Source: Microvirga sp. VF16
GTDB taxonomy: Bacteria > Pseudomonadota > Alphaproteobacteria > Rhizobiales > Beijerinckiaceae
Reading direction: 5' to 3'
Length of the DNA stretch: 64,000 nucleotides
NCBI RefSeq assembly: GCF_016864375.1
Contig: NZ_CP069356.1
Coordinates: forward strand, 1,116,001-1,180,000
In this document: positions 1-8,704 of the stretch, one piece after another
How the letters are laid out: each line of letters opens with the position of its first letter
Position numbering within the stretch: position 1 is the first letter of the stretch
Notes under the pieces: model-generated
What the model was told of the DNA's origin: nothing
Databases searched by the model: none
Seen by the model: the letters and a program-made list of their open reading frames with translations, nothing else
Made by a program: the position numbers and the translations under genes

Positions 1-877
1 GTTCAGTCGTCAGTGGCCCGGAGTTCAGCCACTTCACGGCCCCATCAAGGGACGGGAACTTGCCTTCGAGTGGCAAGCTGCTGCGATAGCCCTGACCAGC
101 CTTGTTGACGGCTAGAGTCGCGTCTGATCCTACGGAACTCGTCGAGATGGCATCGGGCTTGCTCTGAACCTGATCTAGCAACGATTGTTCGATCCCGGCT
201 GTGCTGGCGTAGGACAGGCGTGCCAATAGGCCGGTGTCGAGGCCGAGGACAATTGCTGCAACGCCTGCAAGAACTGCTATGCCCATGGCCTGTTGAACGC
301 GGTGGCTGACACCGATCGATCGCTTCATCATCGCAAAGACCCGTCCCCCTGCCAGGACGGCCAGCGCCAAGGATGTTGCCGCACCGGCGGAGTAGGCCAG
401 CAACAGCAACGATGTCTGCAAATTGGCTCCCTGGAGAGCGGCTCCCGTCAGAACCAATCCCAGGATCGGGCCGGCGCAGGGCGCCCAGAGGAGCCCTGTC
501 GCGGCTCCCAGGAGCATTGATCCACTGGCACTTGGCCGATCTGAGGGCGCAACCCCAGACAAGCGTCCCCCAAGGGCAACCACGGGCCGGGTCAGGAAGG
601 CGGCCGCGCGTGCCGAGACGAGGGTCACGCCAAATACAGCGAGCAAGGCGATGGCAGCAGCGCGCGCGATTTCGTTTGCATGCACCGCCCAACTTCCGCC
701 GACGGCAGCAAGGGTCGCGACCGCCGCAAATGTGCCGGCCATGCCCAACGCCATCGGCAGGATGCTTCTGGCAAACGGCTGGTCCGTCCTGGAAAAGACA
801 AATGGCAGGATCGGAAGGATACAAGGACTGACGATCGTCAGCACTCCTGCCAGATAGGAAACGATGAACAGGGTCAT
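1..877 (-). CDS. CcdA/DipZ-like transmembrane redox protein (partial)
   Basis: Membrane protein of the cytochrome c biogenesis CcdA/DsbD family; 292 codons are visible from ATG 877 before the gene runs off the left edge. Helices begin at residue 1. SPCILP (Cys19) and WAPCAGP (Cys134) are the paired membrane cysteines that carry reducing equivalents across the inner membrane in this family. After the last helix (about residue 215) the chain enters a linker ending in a segment like the start of a DipZ-type thioredoxin-like domain, so the full protein is probably a CcdA-thioredoxin fusion (inference). It is transcribed divergently from the two-component pair at 1215. Confidence 0.8.
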   Translation of the reverse strand, partial: MTLFIVSYLAGVLTIVSPCILPILPFVFSRTDQPFARSILPMALGMAGTFAAVATLAAVGGSWAVHANEIARAAAIALLAVFGVTLVSARAAAFLTRPVVALGGRLSGVAPSDRPSASGSMLLGAATGLLWAPCAGPILGLVLTGAALQGANLQTSLLLLAYSAGAATSLALAVLAGGRVFAMMKRSIGVSHRVQQAMGIAVLAGVAAIVLGLDTGLLARLSYASTAGIEQSLLDQVQSKPDAISTSSVGSDATLAVNKAGQGYRSSLPLEGKFPSLDGAVKWLNSGPLTTE

Positions 878-985
878 GGCCGGGCCTCTCGGATGGGGTC
901 AATGCGCTGGTGCACTGGCCGGGGCGAACGCGACCCGCATCTGTTCAGCTTGAAGTATCTGGCATGTGTCCAGGACAGGCCGAAG

Positions 986-1000
986 TGTATCGCAGTGTAG
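986..1000 (+). promoter_or_regulatory. TGTATC direct-repeat site between ccdA-like gene and response regulator
   Basis: TGTATC (986-991) is followed ten bases later by TGTAG (996-1000). The one-turn spacing is typical of sites bound by OmpR-family regulators. It lies about 110 bases before the ccdA-like start. It resembles the sites at 1133, 4349 and 8775. Assignment to the neighbouring regulator is inference. Confidence 0.35.
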
Positions 1001-1132
1001 GTGCCTGGAGCGCAGGATCGCACCCAATTGCCGCAAAGTAACGTCTCAAAGGGTCCGCCCGGAGCGTCGCGTTGATGGGTTTGGCAGCCGAAAAGGAATT
1101 TTTTGTCAGGACGTGTATCATTGCATCGGCTG

Positions 1133-1150
1133 GATACAGAAAGGTACAAA
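1133..1150 (-). promoter_or_regulatory. TGTA-N6-TGTATC direct repeat before the two-component operon
   Basis: Read on the minus strand, TGTAC and TGTATC are spaced ten bases apart (plus strand GATACA 1133-1138 and TACA 1145-1148). The site ends 65 bases before the response-regulator start, a position suited to autoregulation. The same geometry recurs at 4349-4366 and 8775-8801. Confidence 0.4.
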
Positions 1151-1214
1151 TCTCCGATGGGAGGTGGGATGCTCACGTAAATCGGGATGCTAAAGTGGCT
1201 CGGCACAATCTGCG

Positions 1215-1964
1215 GTGATGGACATGGAGCATACAGACCACATCCTGATCGTCGATGACGATCGCGAAATCAGAGAACTCGTTGCCGATTACCTGAAGAA
1301 GAATGGTCTCCGCGCAACCGTCGCTGCTGACGGACGGCAAATGCGGACGTTTCTCGAAGCCAACCGGGTCGATCTCATTGTCCTTGACATTATGATTCCG
1401 GGGGATGACGGGCTGGTTCTCTGTCGCGAACTTCGGGCGGGAAAGCACAAATCGACGCCGATCCTGATGCTGACCGCACGAAGTGACGAGACTGACAAAA
1501 TCGTTGGCCTCGAGATGGGCGCCGACGATTATCTGGTAAAGCCATTCGCCGCTCGGGAGCTGCTTGCTAGGATCAAGGCGGTGCTGCGCCGCACGCGCAT
1601 GATGCCGCCGAACCTGCAGGTGACGGAAGCCGGCCAATTGTTGACCTTCGGCGATTGGCAACTCGATACGACGATGAGGCACCTGCTCGACAAGGAGGGA
1701 ACTGCCGTTGCGTTGAGCGGCGCCGAGTACCGCCTGCTTCGTGTCTTCCTGGACCATCCACAACGTGTTCTCACACGGGATCAGTTGCTCAACCTGACAC
1801 AAGGACGCGAATCCGAACTCTTCGACCGATCGATCGATTTGCTCGTCAGCCGGCTTAGGCAACGCCTCCGCGACGAGGCTCGCGAACCCGCCTATATCAA
1901 GACCGTCCGCAGCGAAGGCTATGTACTCGCAATGCCGGTCGAGATCACGACGGCACGGCAATGA
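1215..1964 (+). CDS. OmpR-family response regulator
   Basis: DNA-binding response regulator of 249 residues, the usual OmpR/PhoB length. The N-terminal receiver has the acidic DDD cluster (HILIVDDD), phospho-acceptor Asp58 in VLDIMIP and the conserved Lys in DDYLVKPF. The C-terminal winged-helix domain contains LSGAEYRLLRVFL and ends near YIKTVRSEGYVL. GTG 1215 is the longest start; ATG 1218 is equally possible. The stop overlaps the kinase start by four bases (ATGA), so the two genes are translationally coupled. Neighbouring genes for secreted hydrolases, Ohr and a CcdA-like protein suggest an envelope or oxidant-stress role (inference). Confidence 0.93.
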   Translation: MMDMEHTDHILIVDDDREIRELVADYLKKNGLRATVAADGRQMRTFLEANRVDLIVLDIMIPGDDGLVLCRELRAGKHKSTPILMLTARSDETDKIVGLEMGADDYLVKPFAARELLARIKAVLRRTRMMPPNLQVTEAGQLLTFGDWQLDTTMRHLLDKEGTAVALSGAEYRLLRVFLDHPQRVLTRDQLLNLTQGRESELFDRSIDLLVSRLRQRLRDEAREPAYIKTVRSEGYVLAMPVEITTARQ

Positions 1965-3280
1965 TCATGGAAAGCTGGCATCGCAGGCTCTTTCAACTGC
2001 CGCGAACCTTACGATGGCAGCTGTTTCTCATCCTCTTTGCCGGATTAGCCGTAGCGCACGTTCTTTCGTTTGGGGTCCTGTTCCTTGAGCGTTACACGGC
2101 CGCCAAGACGATGATGCTCGGCAACTTGGAGAAGGACGTCGGGATCTCTCTGGCCCTGCTCGATCGCCTGCCAGCAGGCGAGCGCCATCAATGGATTGCC
2201 ACGCTGGAGCGGGGGAACTATCGATATGAGCTCGGGCCAGGTCTCCCTGGCGTTCCCGAGCTGAGCGGGCTGGGCAAAGAGGTCGCAGACATCATCCAGA
2301 CAGCGGTAGGACAGCGGCTGCCAGTTACCATTGAAACCATTCCGGGCGTACGGCAACGGGTTCAAGCTCATGTGACACTTAGTGATGGCTCTCAAGTGAC
2401 GATCGACTTACGTCCAAGGGTCATGCCGCTCGCCTCGTGGCTTCCCTATGTTCTGTTAGCACAACTCGCCCTTCTCTTGCTGTGCACCTACATTGCTGTC
2501 CGCTCGGCAATCAGGCCGCTTCACCGGCTCGCAATGGCGGCCGAGGCCTTGGATCCTAGCAAAGAGGTGGCTCGGCTCGATGAAACCGGACCGGCAGAAG
2601 TCGCCTACGCGGCGACAGCTTTTAACACGATGCAGGACCGGATCACCCACTACCTCAAGGAGCGGGTCCAGATCCTGGCTGCGATCTCGCATGATCTTCA
2701 GACGCCCATTACGCGCATGAAACTCCGTGCCGAGGTCGCTGAGGATGGCCCGGGAAAGGAGAAACTTCTCAGCGACCTCTCGGAGATTGAGCGACTTGTG
2801 CGCGAGGGTGTGGCTTATGCCAGGACAGCACATGGCAACGTCGAAAAGCCGGCTCGGATCGATGTCGGTTCTTTCGTTGAGAGCATCGTCTCCGATTATC
2901 AGGATACGGGGAAGGCCGTAAAAGCTCTACAGACGATTGATGCCGTCGTGACCACACGGCCCCATGCTCTCCGGCGGATCCTGACGAATCTCATCGACAA
3001 TGCCCTGAAGTTTGCTGGAGAGGCGGAAGTCGATGTCGGGAGGAAGCCGGATGGAAAAATTTACATCGTTGTCCTCGATCGCGGCCCGGGGATTCCCGAT
3101 GGGCAACTCGAAGCTGTCCTTCAGCCCTTCTATCGGCTGGAGCAGTCCCGGAACCGGGATACGGGAGGAACCGGTCTTGGCCTGGCCATAGCCCAGCAAC
3201 TGGCCTTGGCAATCGACGGTTCGCTCAACCTCAAGAACCGGTCTGGCGGGGGCCTTGCCGCGGAGATTGTCCTTGGCTGA
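1961..3280 (+). CDS. Sensor histidine kinase
   Basis: Inner-membrane sensor kinase of 439 residues that should phosphorylate the regulator encoded just upstream. A first transmembrane helix lies at about residues 20-42, followed by a periplasmic sensor of about 110 residues and a second helix at about 160-182. A HAMP segment follows, then the HisKA domain with phospho-acceptor His244 in SHDLQTP. The ATPase domain has N-box NLIDNALKF, DRGPGIP and GTGLGLAIA. The EnvZ/RstB-like layout and short periplasmic domain do not identify the signal. Confidence 0.92.
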   Translation: MIMESWHRRLFQLPRTLRWQLFLILFAGLAVAHVLSFGVLFLERYTAAKTMMLGNLEKDVGISLALLDRLPAGERHQWIATLERGNYRYELGPGLPGVPELSGLGKEVADIIQTAVGQRLPVTIETIPGVRQRVQAHVTLSDGSQVTIDLRPRVMPLASWLPYVLLAQLALLLLCTYIAVRSAIRPLHRLAMAAEALDPSKEVARLDETGPAEVAYAATAFNTMQDRITHYLKERVQILAAISHDLQTPITRMKLRAEVAEDGPGKEKLLSDLSEIERLVREGVAYARTAHGNVEKPARIDVGSFVESIVSDYQDTGKAVKALQTIDAVVTTRPHALRRILTNLIDNALKFAGEAEVDVGRKPDGKIYIVVLDRGPGIPDGQLEAVLQPFYRLEQSRNRDTGGTGLGLAIAQQLALAIDGSLNLKNRSGGGLAAEIVLG

Positions 3281-3321
3281 CCCCACCTCGACACCCACTC
3301 ACGCAACGGAGGGTGCCGCCA

Positions 3322-3666
3322 TCATCCAAGGGACGGAAGACTGCCGACACCTGGGGTATTGACGAGGACCTCGATCGGCCTGAACTGGTCCTTCGCTTCC
3401 TGAACCATACGAGAAATGTCGTCCGGCGTCGTGCCGGGGAGTGCGACAACAACAGTCGTATGCGGAAATCCCCTGACAAGATCCTGCATCGCTGTTGTGT
3501 CGCGGGCTGCGAGGATGACCCGATGCCTACGCTAGACAACGTCCTTGGCAACGGAGAGGCCGACCAAGCTGGAACTGTCGGCGATAAGCCAAACCGGGCA
3601 CGCCCGCCGCATCGATGGAGGAATGCCGCTGCCATCGCCAATCTTAAGCCAAATGGGAACACCCAT
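3322..3666 (-). pseudogene. Short-chain dehydrogenase remnant
   Basis: Reading from ATG 3666, the translation aligns by eye with the start of an SDR oxidoreductase: VWLIADSSSLVGLSVAKDVV, then VILAARD, then VLVNTPGVGSL. These correspond to the family TGxxxGxG cofactor loop, the end of beta-2 and the NNAG motif. An in-frame TAG at 3532-3534 interrupts it, the glycine motif is eroded (ADSSSLVG) and NNAG has become NTPG. The catalytic YxxxK half is absent; the frame ends at 3322. It is a decayed 5' fragment. Confidence 0.7.
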
Positions 3667-3807
3667 AACGATCTCCAGTAAGAGGCAGATTCTCTAGAAT
3701 TGAACTCGGAGTGACAGCCCCCATGGCTATGGCGCCACGGGGGAGTCACACCTCGGAAAGCCAGCTGTTCGGCAAAGCGCCGCTTGCAGCCCCCGCCTGG
3801 ACGGGCC

Positions 3808-4224
3808 TTAAATCAGGTTGATTGCGACATCGATGTTGCCGCGCGTGGCCTTGGAATAAGGGCACGTCTGGTGGGCCTCATCGACGAGAGCCCGGGCGGT
3901 CTCCGGTTCGATGCCCGGGAGGCTTACATTGAGACGAGCCTGGAGGGAGAAGGCATCGCCGGTTTGACCAATATCGACCTCCGCATTGATCGCGTGGTCC
4001 TTCGGAAGCTCAATCTTCCGCTTGGAGGCTGCTTTGGCGATCGCGCCGAGGAAGCAGGCCGACCAGCCGGCTGCAAAGAGCTGCTCGGGATTTGTACCGC
4101 TTCCCTTTCCCACGAAGTGAGATAGCTGGATATCGAGACGACCGTCGTCGCTGCGCGATGTACCATCGCGTCCGCCGGTCGTGCGAGTCTTGCCGGTGTA
4201 GAGAACCTTTTCAATCTTTGACAT
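3808..4224 (-). CDS. ohr: Organic hydroperoxide resistance protein
   Basis: Ohr/OsmC-family thiol peroxidase that reduces organic and lipid hydroperoxides in the cytoplasm. The 138-residue product starting MSKIEKVLYTGKT has both family cysteines: Cys57 in NPEQLFAAGWSACF and Cys121 in TCPYSKATRGN. The length matches Ohr. An upstream in-frame start at 4272 would add 16 unconserved residues, so ATG 4224 was chosen. No MarR-type OhrR gene is adjacent. The direct repeat at 4349-4366 lies about 125 bases upstream. Confidence 0.93.
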   Translation of the reverse strand: MSKIEKVLYTGKTRTTGGRDGTSRSDDGRLDIQLSHFVGKGSGTNPEQLFAAGWSACFLGAIAKAASKRKIELPKDHAINAEVDIGQTGDAFSLQARLNVSLPGIEPETARALVDEAHQTCPYSKATRGNIDVAINLI

Positions 4225-4348
4225 GGTGTCGGCTCCTTGCATCGCTGAGGATTGTGCTGTCAGCGTAGCCAACAGATGCCGGAACTACGTATCCGGGATG
4301 TTTGCAGATCGGCCCGAATTGTAAGCGCACGTTTCGTTCAGGGATCCT

Positions 4349-4366
4349 GATACAAAAGCTTACAAA
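4349..4366. promoter_or_regulatory. TGTA-N6-TGTATC direct repeat between ohr and hydrolase
   Basis: Minus-strand TGTAAGCTTTTGTATC carries two TGTA units ten bases apart. It sits between the divergent ohr (start 4224) and hydrolase (start 4446) genes, so it could serve either. It closely matches the site before the two-component operon. Confidence 0.4.
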
Positions 4367-4445
4367 AGGCGTCCAAGCGAACACAATGGAGACACACGAC
4401 GGTCCTGTTCTATGGCTCCGGTTCATTCATCAGAGGGATAAAGCG

Positions 4446-5498
4446 ATGACAGAGAGTATCGACCGTTCGAGGCGCAACTTCGTGGGCTTGGCTGCCCTAA
4501 CGGCGGCGGCCTCGCAACTTGGGATGATGGGCGCCGCACGTGCGCAGGTACCCACTGCAGCCCTATCCCGGCTTCCGCCGCTAACGCGAGGCGCTCATAC
4601 ATCCTTCTCCTCGCTTAAGCAGGTCGAGGCAGGCGTCCTGAATGTTGGGTACGCGGAGGCCGGTCCTTCCAATGGCACGCCTGTGATCCTGCTGCACGGC
4701 TGGCCTTATGACATTTACACCTATGTTGACGTCGCGCCCGTTCTTGCCGAGGCAGATTATCGGGTGATCGTGCCCTATTTGCGTGGGTACGGAAGCACGC
4801 AATTCCTCAAGAGCGATACGCACCGTAACGGCCAACAGTCGGCGATCGCCGTCGATATCATTGCCCTGATGGATGTTCTCAGGATCGAGAAGGCGGTCGT
4901 GGCCGGCTGCGACTGGGGCGCGCGCACCGCCAACATCCTTGCGGTGCTCTGGCCGGAGCGGTTCAAGGCGATGGTCTCCGTGAGCGGCTATCTTATTGGC
5001 AGCCAGGCACTCAACCAGATGCCGCTGCCACCTCAGGCTGAGCTGCAATGGTGGTATCAATATTACTTTTCTACAGAGCGTGGGCGCCTTGGGTATGAGA
5101 AGTACCGACGCGAGTTCGCCAAGCTGATCTGGCAACTCGCCTCACCAAAGTGGGATTTCGACGAGGCGACATTCAATCGTAGCGCCGCCGCCTTCGACAA
5201 TCCCGATCATGTCGCGATTGCGATCCATAACTACCGCTGGAGGCTTGGCTTGGCAGACGGCGAGCGCCGGTACGACGACCTCGAGCGCCGTCTGGCTGAA
5301 TTCCCGGTGATCAGCATCCCATCGATCACTCTCGAAGGTGATGCCAATGGCGCACCTCACCCGGATCCGGCTGTGTATGCCAAGAAGTTCTCCGGCAAGT
5401 ATGAGCATCGCCTGATCACTGGCGGGATAGGCCACAACCTGCCTCAGGAGGCCCCACACGCCTTCGCCCAGGCGATTGTTGATGCCGATCGTGCTTGA
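4446..5498 (+). CDS. Tat-exported alpha/beta hydrolase, epoxide-hydrolase/dehalogenase-like
   Basis: Predicted exported alpha/beta hydrolase of 350 residues. From ATG 4446 it begins with a twin-arginine signal, SRRNFVGLAAL, followed by a hydrophobic stretch and an AxA-type cleavage region. The oxyanion segment is LLHGWPYD. The nucleophile elbow GCDWGA has Asp, as in epoxide hydrolases and haloalkane dehalogenases rather than Ser esterases. The late histidine is in GGIGHNLPQEAP. An earlier in-frame start (4302) would place 48 residues before the signal and is unlikely. The substrate is unknown. Two more Asp-nucleophile hydrolases follow at 5624 and 6902. Confidence 0.85.
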   Translation: MTESIDRSRRNFVGLAALTAAASQLGMMGAARAQVPTAALSRLPPLTRGAHTSFSSLKQVEAGVLNVGYAEAGPSNGTPVILLHGWPYDIYTYVDVAPVLAEADYRVIVPYLRGYGSTQFLKSDTHRNGQQSAIAVDIIALMDVLRIEKAVVAGCDWGARTANILAVLWPERFKAMVSVSGYLIGSQALNQMPLPPQAELQWWYQYYFSTERGRLGYEKYRREFAKLIWQLASPKWDFDEATFNRSAAAFDNPDHVAIAIHNYRWRLGLADGERRYDDLERRLAEFPVISIPSITLEGDANGAPHPDPAVYAKKFSGKYEHRLITGGIGHNLPQEAPHAFAQAIVDADRA

Positions 5499-5510
5499 TT
5501 GAAGTCGTGC

Positions 5511-5537
5511 GCCGAGCCACTATCGAGGTGGCTCGGC
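5511..5537. terminator. Hairpin between convergent hydrolase genes
   Basis: GCCGAGCCAC and GTGGCTCGGC form a perfect ten-base stem around a seven-base loop. It lies 13 bases after one hydrolase stop and before the end of the convergent one, so it may terminate in both directions. There is no long T run. Confidence 0.55.
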
Positions 5538-5623
5538 ATGCTCAGCCTGTCTAAGCGCTGGTGTTCGCAGAGGCAATGACGCGCTACCTTACATTGCTCC
5601 GCGTTTCCCTTGGTTTCTGTCCG

Positions 5624-6577
5624 TCATCGGAACGAGGCACGGATCTCCTCAACGGTCTGCTTCGGGCTTTGAAGATGAGGGTAGTGTCCGATACCAGGCA
5701 GAAGGGTGATGTCCGCATTGACCCTGTTCGCGAACTCGATCCCCATCTCCTTCGTAATGTAGACGTCCTTTTCGCCCCACACTATCCTTACGGGTGTTTT
5801 GAGCTTGTGCAGGTTCGCTTCGAGAAAATCTTCGTCGCGGGTGAAGTTGGCATAGTAGTGGTAGAAGGCCTCGGGTGGCGTCATTCCCCCATGGCTCCAT
5901 CCACGGGAGACGTCCTCCTTGAAGTCAGCGGAGACGTCAAACTGCGCCTCTTTGGACAGTCCTCCCCTCACTGCAGTGTCAAGAATTTCCCCGCCAGTCC
6001 TGGTCTTGTAGGTAGCGAGTATCGCCGTTGCCGAAGGCTCAGACTTCAGACCTTGCAATCTATCGTGCATGTACTGGGGCCGGTTGAAGGGCGCGAAGTC
6101 ACCCACGATGATAGTCCTAGCGACCTTCGGATCGTCCAGAGCCAACAGCAGCGCCGGCAGGGCACCGATATCTGTCGCATAGATCGTGAGCTTCGATGTA
6201 TCGATACCAGCCTTCTTGATGTATTCGCCTAAGACACCCGCGTAGTCTTTTGGCGAGTAGGAGAACCTATCGGCGGCAGGCCGCGATGAAAGACCATAGC
6301 CCGGCCAGTCGATGGCATGGACCTCGTAGTCTGCGGAGAGATCCCTGGATATCTCTTTCCAGGCGCATAACGTCTCCGGAAACCCATGTAGCAGAAGCAC
6401 TGTCCCCTTAGGACTCGGAGGGCCGGCTCTCATCCTTCTGAGCGTGATGTCGGAAGTTACATCAATGTATCCGATGTCCATGGCCTGTTCCTTCGCGGCA
6501 GATATGTCGGTGCAGCTCCAAGCAGCCGAGGAGCCGAGGACAAAACCGAAAATGGCAAACAACGAACGCTTGAGCAT
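5624..6577 (-). CDS. Exported alpha/beta hydrolase, epoxide-hydrolase-like
   Basis: Hydrolase of 317 residues with an N-terminal secretion signal (MLKRSLFAIFGFVLGSSAAW, then Cys). Motifs in order: LLHGFPETLCAWKEI around the oxyanion hole, DWPGYGLS, nucleophile elbow YATDIGA with Asp, acid loop WGEKDVYI and catalytic His in GIGHYPHLQSP. This is the Asp-His-Asp arrangement of the epoxide hydrolase/dehalogenase group. ATG 6577 was chosen because the signal peptide begins there; an upstream in-frame ATG at 6706 has no supporting features. A DUF2798 gene lies 29 bases upstream on the same strand, probably co-transcribed. Confidence 0.85.
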   Translation of the reverse strand: MLKRSLFAIFGFVLGSSAAWSCTDISAAKEQAMDIGYIDVTSDITLRRMRAGPPSPKGTVLLLHGFPETLCAWKEISRDLSADYEVHAIDWPGYGLSSRPAADRFSYSPKDYAGVLGEYIKKAGIDTSKLTIYATDIGALPALLLALDDPKVARTIIVGDFAPFNRPQYMHDRLQGLKSEPSATAILATYKTRTGGEILDTAVRGGLSKEAQFDVSADFKEDVSRGWSHGGMTPPEAFYHYYANFTRDEDFLEANLHKLKTPVRIVWGEKDVYITKEMGIEFANRVNADITLLPGIGHYPHLQSPKQTVEEIRASFR

Positions 6578-6606
6578 AGCAGATCCCTCCAGAAAACTCG
6601 GGGAGT

Positions 6607-6840
6607 TCATTGAATCATTCGGTTGACCTGTGCCTGTAGCCACGGACCGACGAGGAGAATGACAGGGACGACAATCACGTATCCGATGCCCCATGAGCGC
6701 AGCCATGTGAGGGCAAATTTCTCCGAGAAGCCCACGTTGAGTGCGAGCAGCACAAAGGAGATAACACCCGTCGTCACGATGCCCATCAGCAGGGCAAAAG
6801 CGATCTTCCGTTTCGATTGTGTTGTCACTGAAGTTTCCAT
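6607..6840 (-). CDS. DUF2798 family small membrane protein
   Basis: A 77-residue protein with two predicted transmembrane helices (about 14-36 and 46-68). It matches the DUF2798 pattern: a short charged N-terminus with KRKIAFALLMG, a central WLRSWGIGYVIVVP and a final helix ending near VNRMIQ. ATG 6840 fits the family length. It is co-oriented with the hydrolase genes on both sides. The function of the family is not established. Confidence 0.8.
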   Translation of the reverse strand: METSVTTQSKRKIAFALLMGIVTTGVISFVLLALNVGFSEKFALTWLRSWGIGYVIVVPVILLVGPWLQAQVNRMIQ

Positions 6841-6860
6841 GATGATTCGCGCCCGACGTA

Positions 6861-6895
6861 TCATGCCGAGCCGGCTATGCGCCGGCTCGGCATGA
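6861..6895 (-). terminator. Perfect 15-base-arm hairpin after the epoxide hydrolase gene
   Basis: TCATGCCGAGCCGGC and its complement flank a five-base loop, seven bases after the stop of the 6902 gene. It probably marks the 3' end of the cupin-epoxide hydrolase transcript or protects it. The stem shares GCCGAGCC with the hairpin at 5511. No T tract follows. Confidence 0.55.
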
Positions 6896-6901
6896 CCTTG
6901 A

Positions 6902-8215
6902 TCAGCGAACGGTCCTGAATGCGGCACGCATCTCGGCGCTGAAGAGTTCGGGCTCTTCCCAGGCAGCAAAATGGCCACCTTTCTCGACCCGATTGTAATA
7001 GATGAGGTTCGGATAAGCCCGCGACAGCCAACTCTTCGGCGGCTTGTAGACCTCTCCTGGAAACACCGTCACGGCTACTGGCACCTTCACAGGGGTCAGT
7101 TTCGCGCCGGAGGCGGTATTTTCCCAGTAGATCCGCCCACTTGATGGGCCGGTGTTCGTCAGCCAATAGAGCGTGATGTTGTCGAGGATCGCGTCCTTGC
7201 TGAGAGCCGCCTCGGGGTCGCCCCGCGTGTAGACCCAATCGGCGATCTTGTCATACAGCCAGGCGGCCAAGCCGACTGGCGAGTCCGCGAGCCCATAACC
7301 GACCGTCTCAGGCCGGGTTCCCATGATCGCGGCGTATCCGAAGCCGTTGTTCAGGAAGTCCCGGGCTTCATCGAAAATGACCTTCTCTTCGGGGGACAGG
7401 TTGTCCGGTGCCGGGCCGCCGCTCCTGAGAGCAAGCGCGGCATCGGGTGGGAAGGTGGTTGCACGTTCGATCCGGTTGACGTGGATCGCCAGAAGTCCTT
7501 CAGGTGCCTGACGGCCCAGGGCGTCGCTGATGATGGCGCCCCAATCTCCGCCTTGAGAAACATATCTCGGATATCCGAGGCGCTTCATGAGCACATCCCA
7601 TGCCGCCGCGATACGCTGCGGGTTCCAACCCTTCGTTGTGGGTTTCTGCGAGAACCCAAAGCCTGGAATTGTCGGGAGTACGAGATGGAAGGCGTCTTCG
7701 GCTTTGCCGCCATGAGCCGTGGGATCAGTAAGGGGCCCGATCAGGTTCAGGAGCTCGAAGACGGATCCGGGCCATCCATGGGTCATGATCAGCGGCAGCG
7801 CATTCTCGTGAGGAGAGCGGACGTGGATGAAGTGAATGTCCACCCCATCGATGGTTGTCAGGAACTGTGGAAAGGCATTCAGCTTGGCCTCGGCCTGACG
7901 CCAATCGTATGCGGTCTGCCAATACTCCACGAGGGCCTTCAGCTTTTCGGGCTGAACGCCCTGCGATCGGTCAGTCACGGTTTCCCCGTCTGACCATCGT
8001 GTCCCGGTAAGGCGCACGCGCAGGTCAACGAGAGCCGCCTCCGGGATGCTCACCTGGAAGGGTCGCACCCAATCCGGAGCGGGCTTCCTCACAGCATCTG
8101 AGGCCAAAGCGCCTGCCAACGGAAGGGCAGCTGACGCCAGTCCCATCGTCGCACCGCCCAAAAGCAGCGAGCGACGAGAGAACTGTCGATCCTCTGATGT
8201 GTCCTGCAATGACAT
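6902..8215 (-). CDS. Tat-exported epoxide hydrolase (EHN family)
   Basis: Microsomal-type epoxide hydrolase with the N-terminal EHN domain (about residues 45-150) and an alpha/beta core. From ATG 8215 it carries a Tat signal, FSRRSLLLGGA. Core motifs are THGWPGSVFE (oxyanion hole), IPGFGFSQKP, nucleophile GGDWGA (Asp) and His in EKGGHFAAWEEP. GGAGAG lies just before ATG 8215. A GTG at 8254 overlaps the upstream cupin stop and is also open, but would push the Tat motif far from the start. It forms an operon with the cupin gene. Confidence 0.88.
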   Translation of the reverse strand: MSLQDTSEDRQFSRRSLLLGGATMGLASAALPLAGALASDAVRKPAPDWVRPFQVSIPEAALVDLRVRLTGTRWSDGETVTDRSQGVQPEKLKALVEYWQTAYDWRQAEAKLNAFPQFLTTIDGVDIHFIHVRSPHENALPLIMTHGWPGSVFELLNLIGPLTDPTAHGGKAEDAFHLVLPTIPGFGFSQKPTTKGWNPQRIAAAWDVLMKRLGYPRYVSQGGDWGAIISDALGRQAPEGLLAIHVNRIERATTFPPDAALALRSGGPAPDNLSPEEKVIFDEARDFLNNGFGYAAIMGTRPETVGYGLADSPVGLAAWLYDKIADWVYTRGDPEAALSKDAILDNITLYWLTNTGPSSGRIYWENTASGAKLTPVKVPVAVTVFPGEVYKPPKSWLSRAYPNLIYYNRVEKGGHFAAWEEPELFSAEMRAAFRTVR

Positions 8216-8250
8216 TTCGCTCTCCACGGTGTTGAGGTCCATCAGGAAGC

Positions 8251-8652
8251 TCACTTCACGGGTTCGAGGAGAGGGGCGCCCTTCGTGACGATGTAAGTCG
8301 CCAATTCCGACGCTTTGCCCGTGCCGACATTCTTGGCGATATGCGCCACACCAGCCGGGATGAACAGCGCCTGGCCTACCGTGAGGGTAACAGGCTGACG
8401 GCCTTCGAACTGATACTCGAGAGTTCCCTCGAGCACGTAGGCGACCTCTTCGCCAGGGTGCCTGTGGTTGATCGATACAACACCGGGATTGAAGTCGACT
8501 TTTACCTGAAGGACTTCTTTTCCGGGTACGCTGATATCGCTTTTCACTAAATCAGTGCGCTGGGTCACGTTCTGCTGAGCCTGGGCGGCCTGAAGCGACA
8601 GCGCACCGAACGCGATTACGCCGGCGGACATCAAGAGATTAAGCGCTTTCAT
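8251..8652 (-). CDS. Exported cupin-domain protein
   Basis: Small periplasmic cupin of 133 residues. A signal peptide covers residues 1-24 (ending LQAAQAQ). Cupin motif 1 is seen as NHRHPGEEVAYVLEG and motif 2 as PAGVAHIAKN, so a His/Glu metal site is present. ATG 8652 has a GAAGGAAGAGCAG-like Shine-Dalgarno region. It overlaps the epoxide hydrolase frame, indicating one transcript. Two other exported cupins (23250, 37526) are only distant relatives. The substrate is unknown. Confidence 0.85.
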   Translation of the reverse strand: MKALNLLMSAGVIAFGALSLQAAQAQQNVTQRTDLVKSDISVPGKEVLQVKVDFNPGVVSINHRHPGEEVAYVLEGTLEYQFEGRQPVTLTVGQALFIPAGVAHIAKNVGTGKASELATYIVTKGAPLLEPVK

Positions 8653-8704
8653 CTGCTCTTCCTTCCGAGGAGGCGACATGCCTCGTGCTGGTGGAAAGAT
8701 CGCG

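Noticed and set aside
45..902. Long minus-strand frame overlapping the CcdA-like gene
   Set aside because: Arg/Pro/Cys-rich translation without any domain; the alternative frame from 877 gives a clear CcdA membrane protein.
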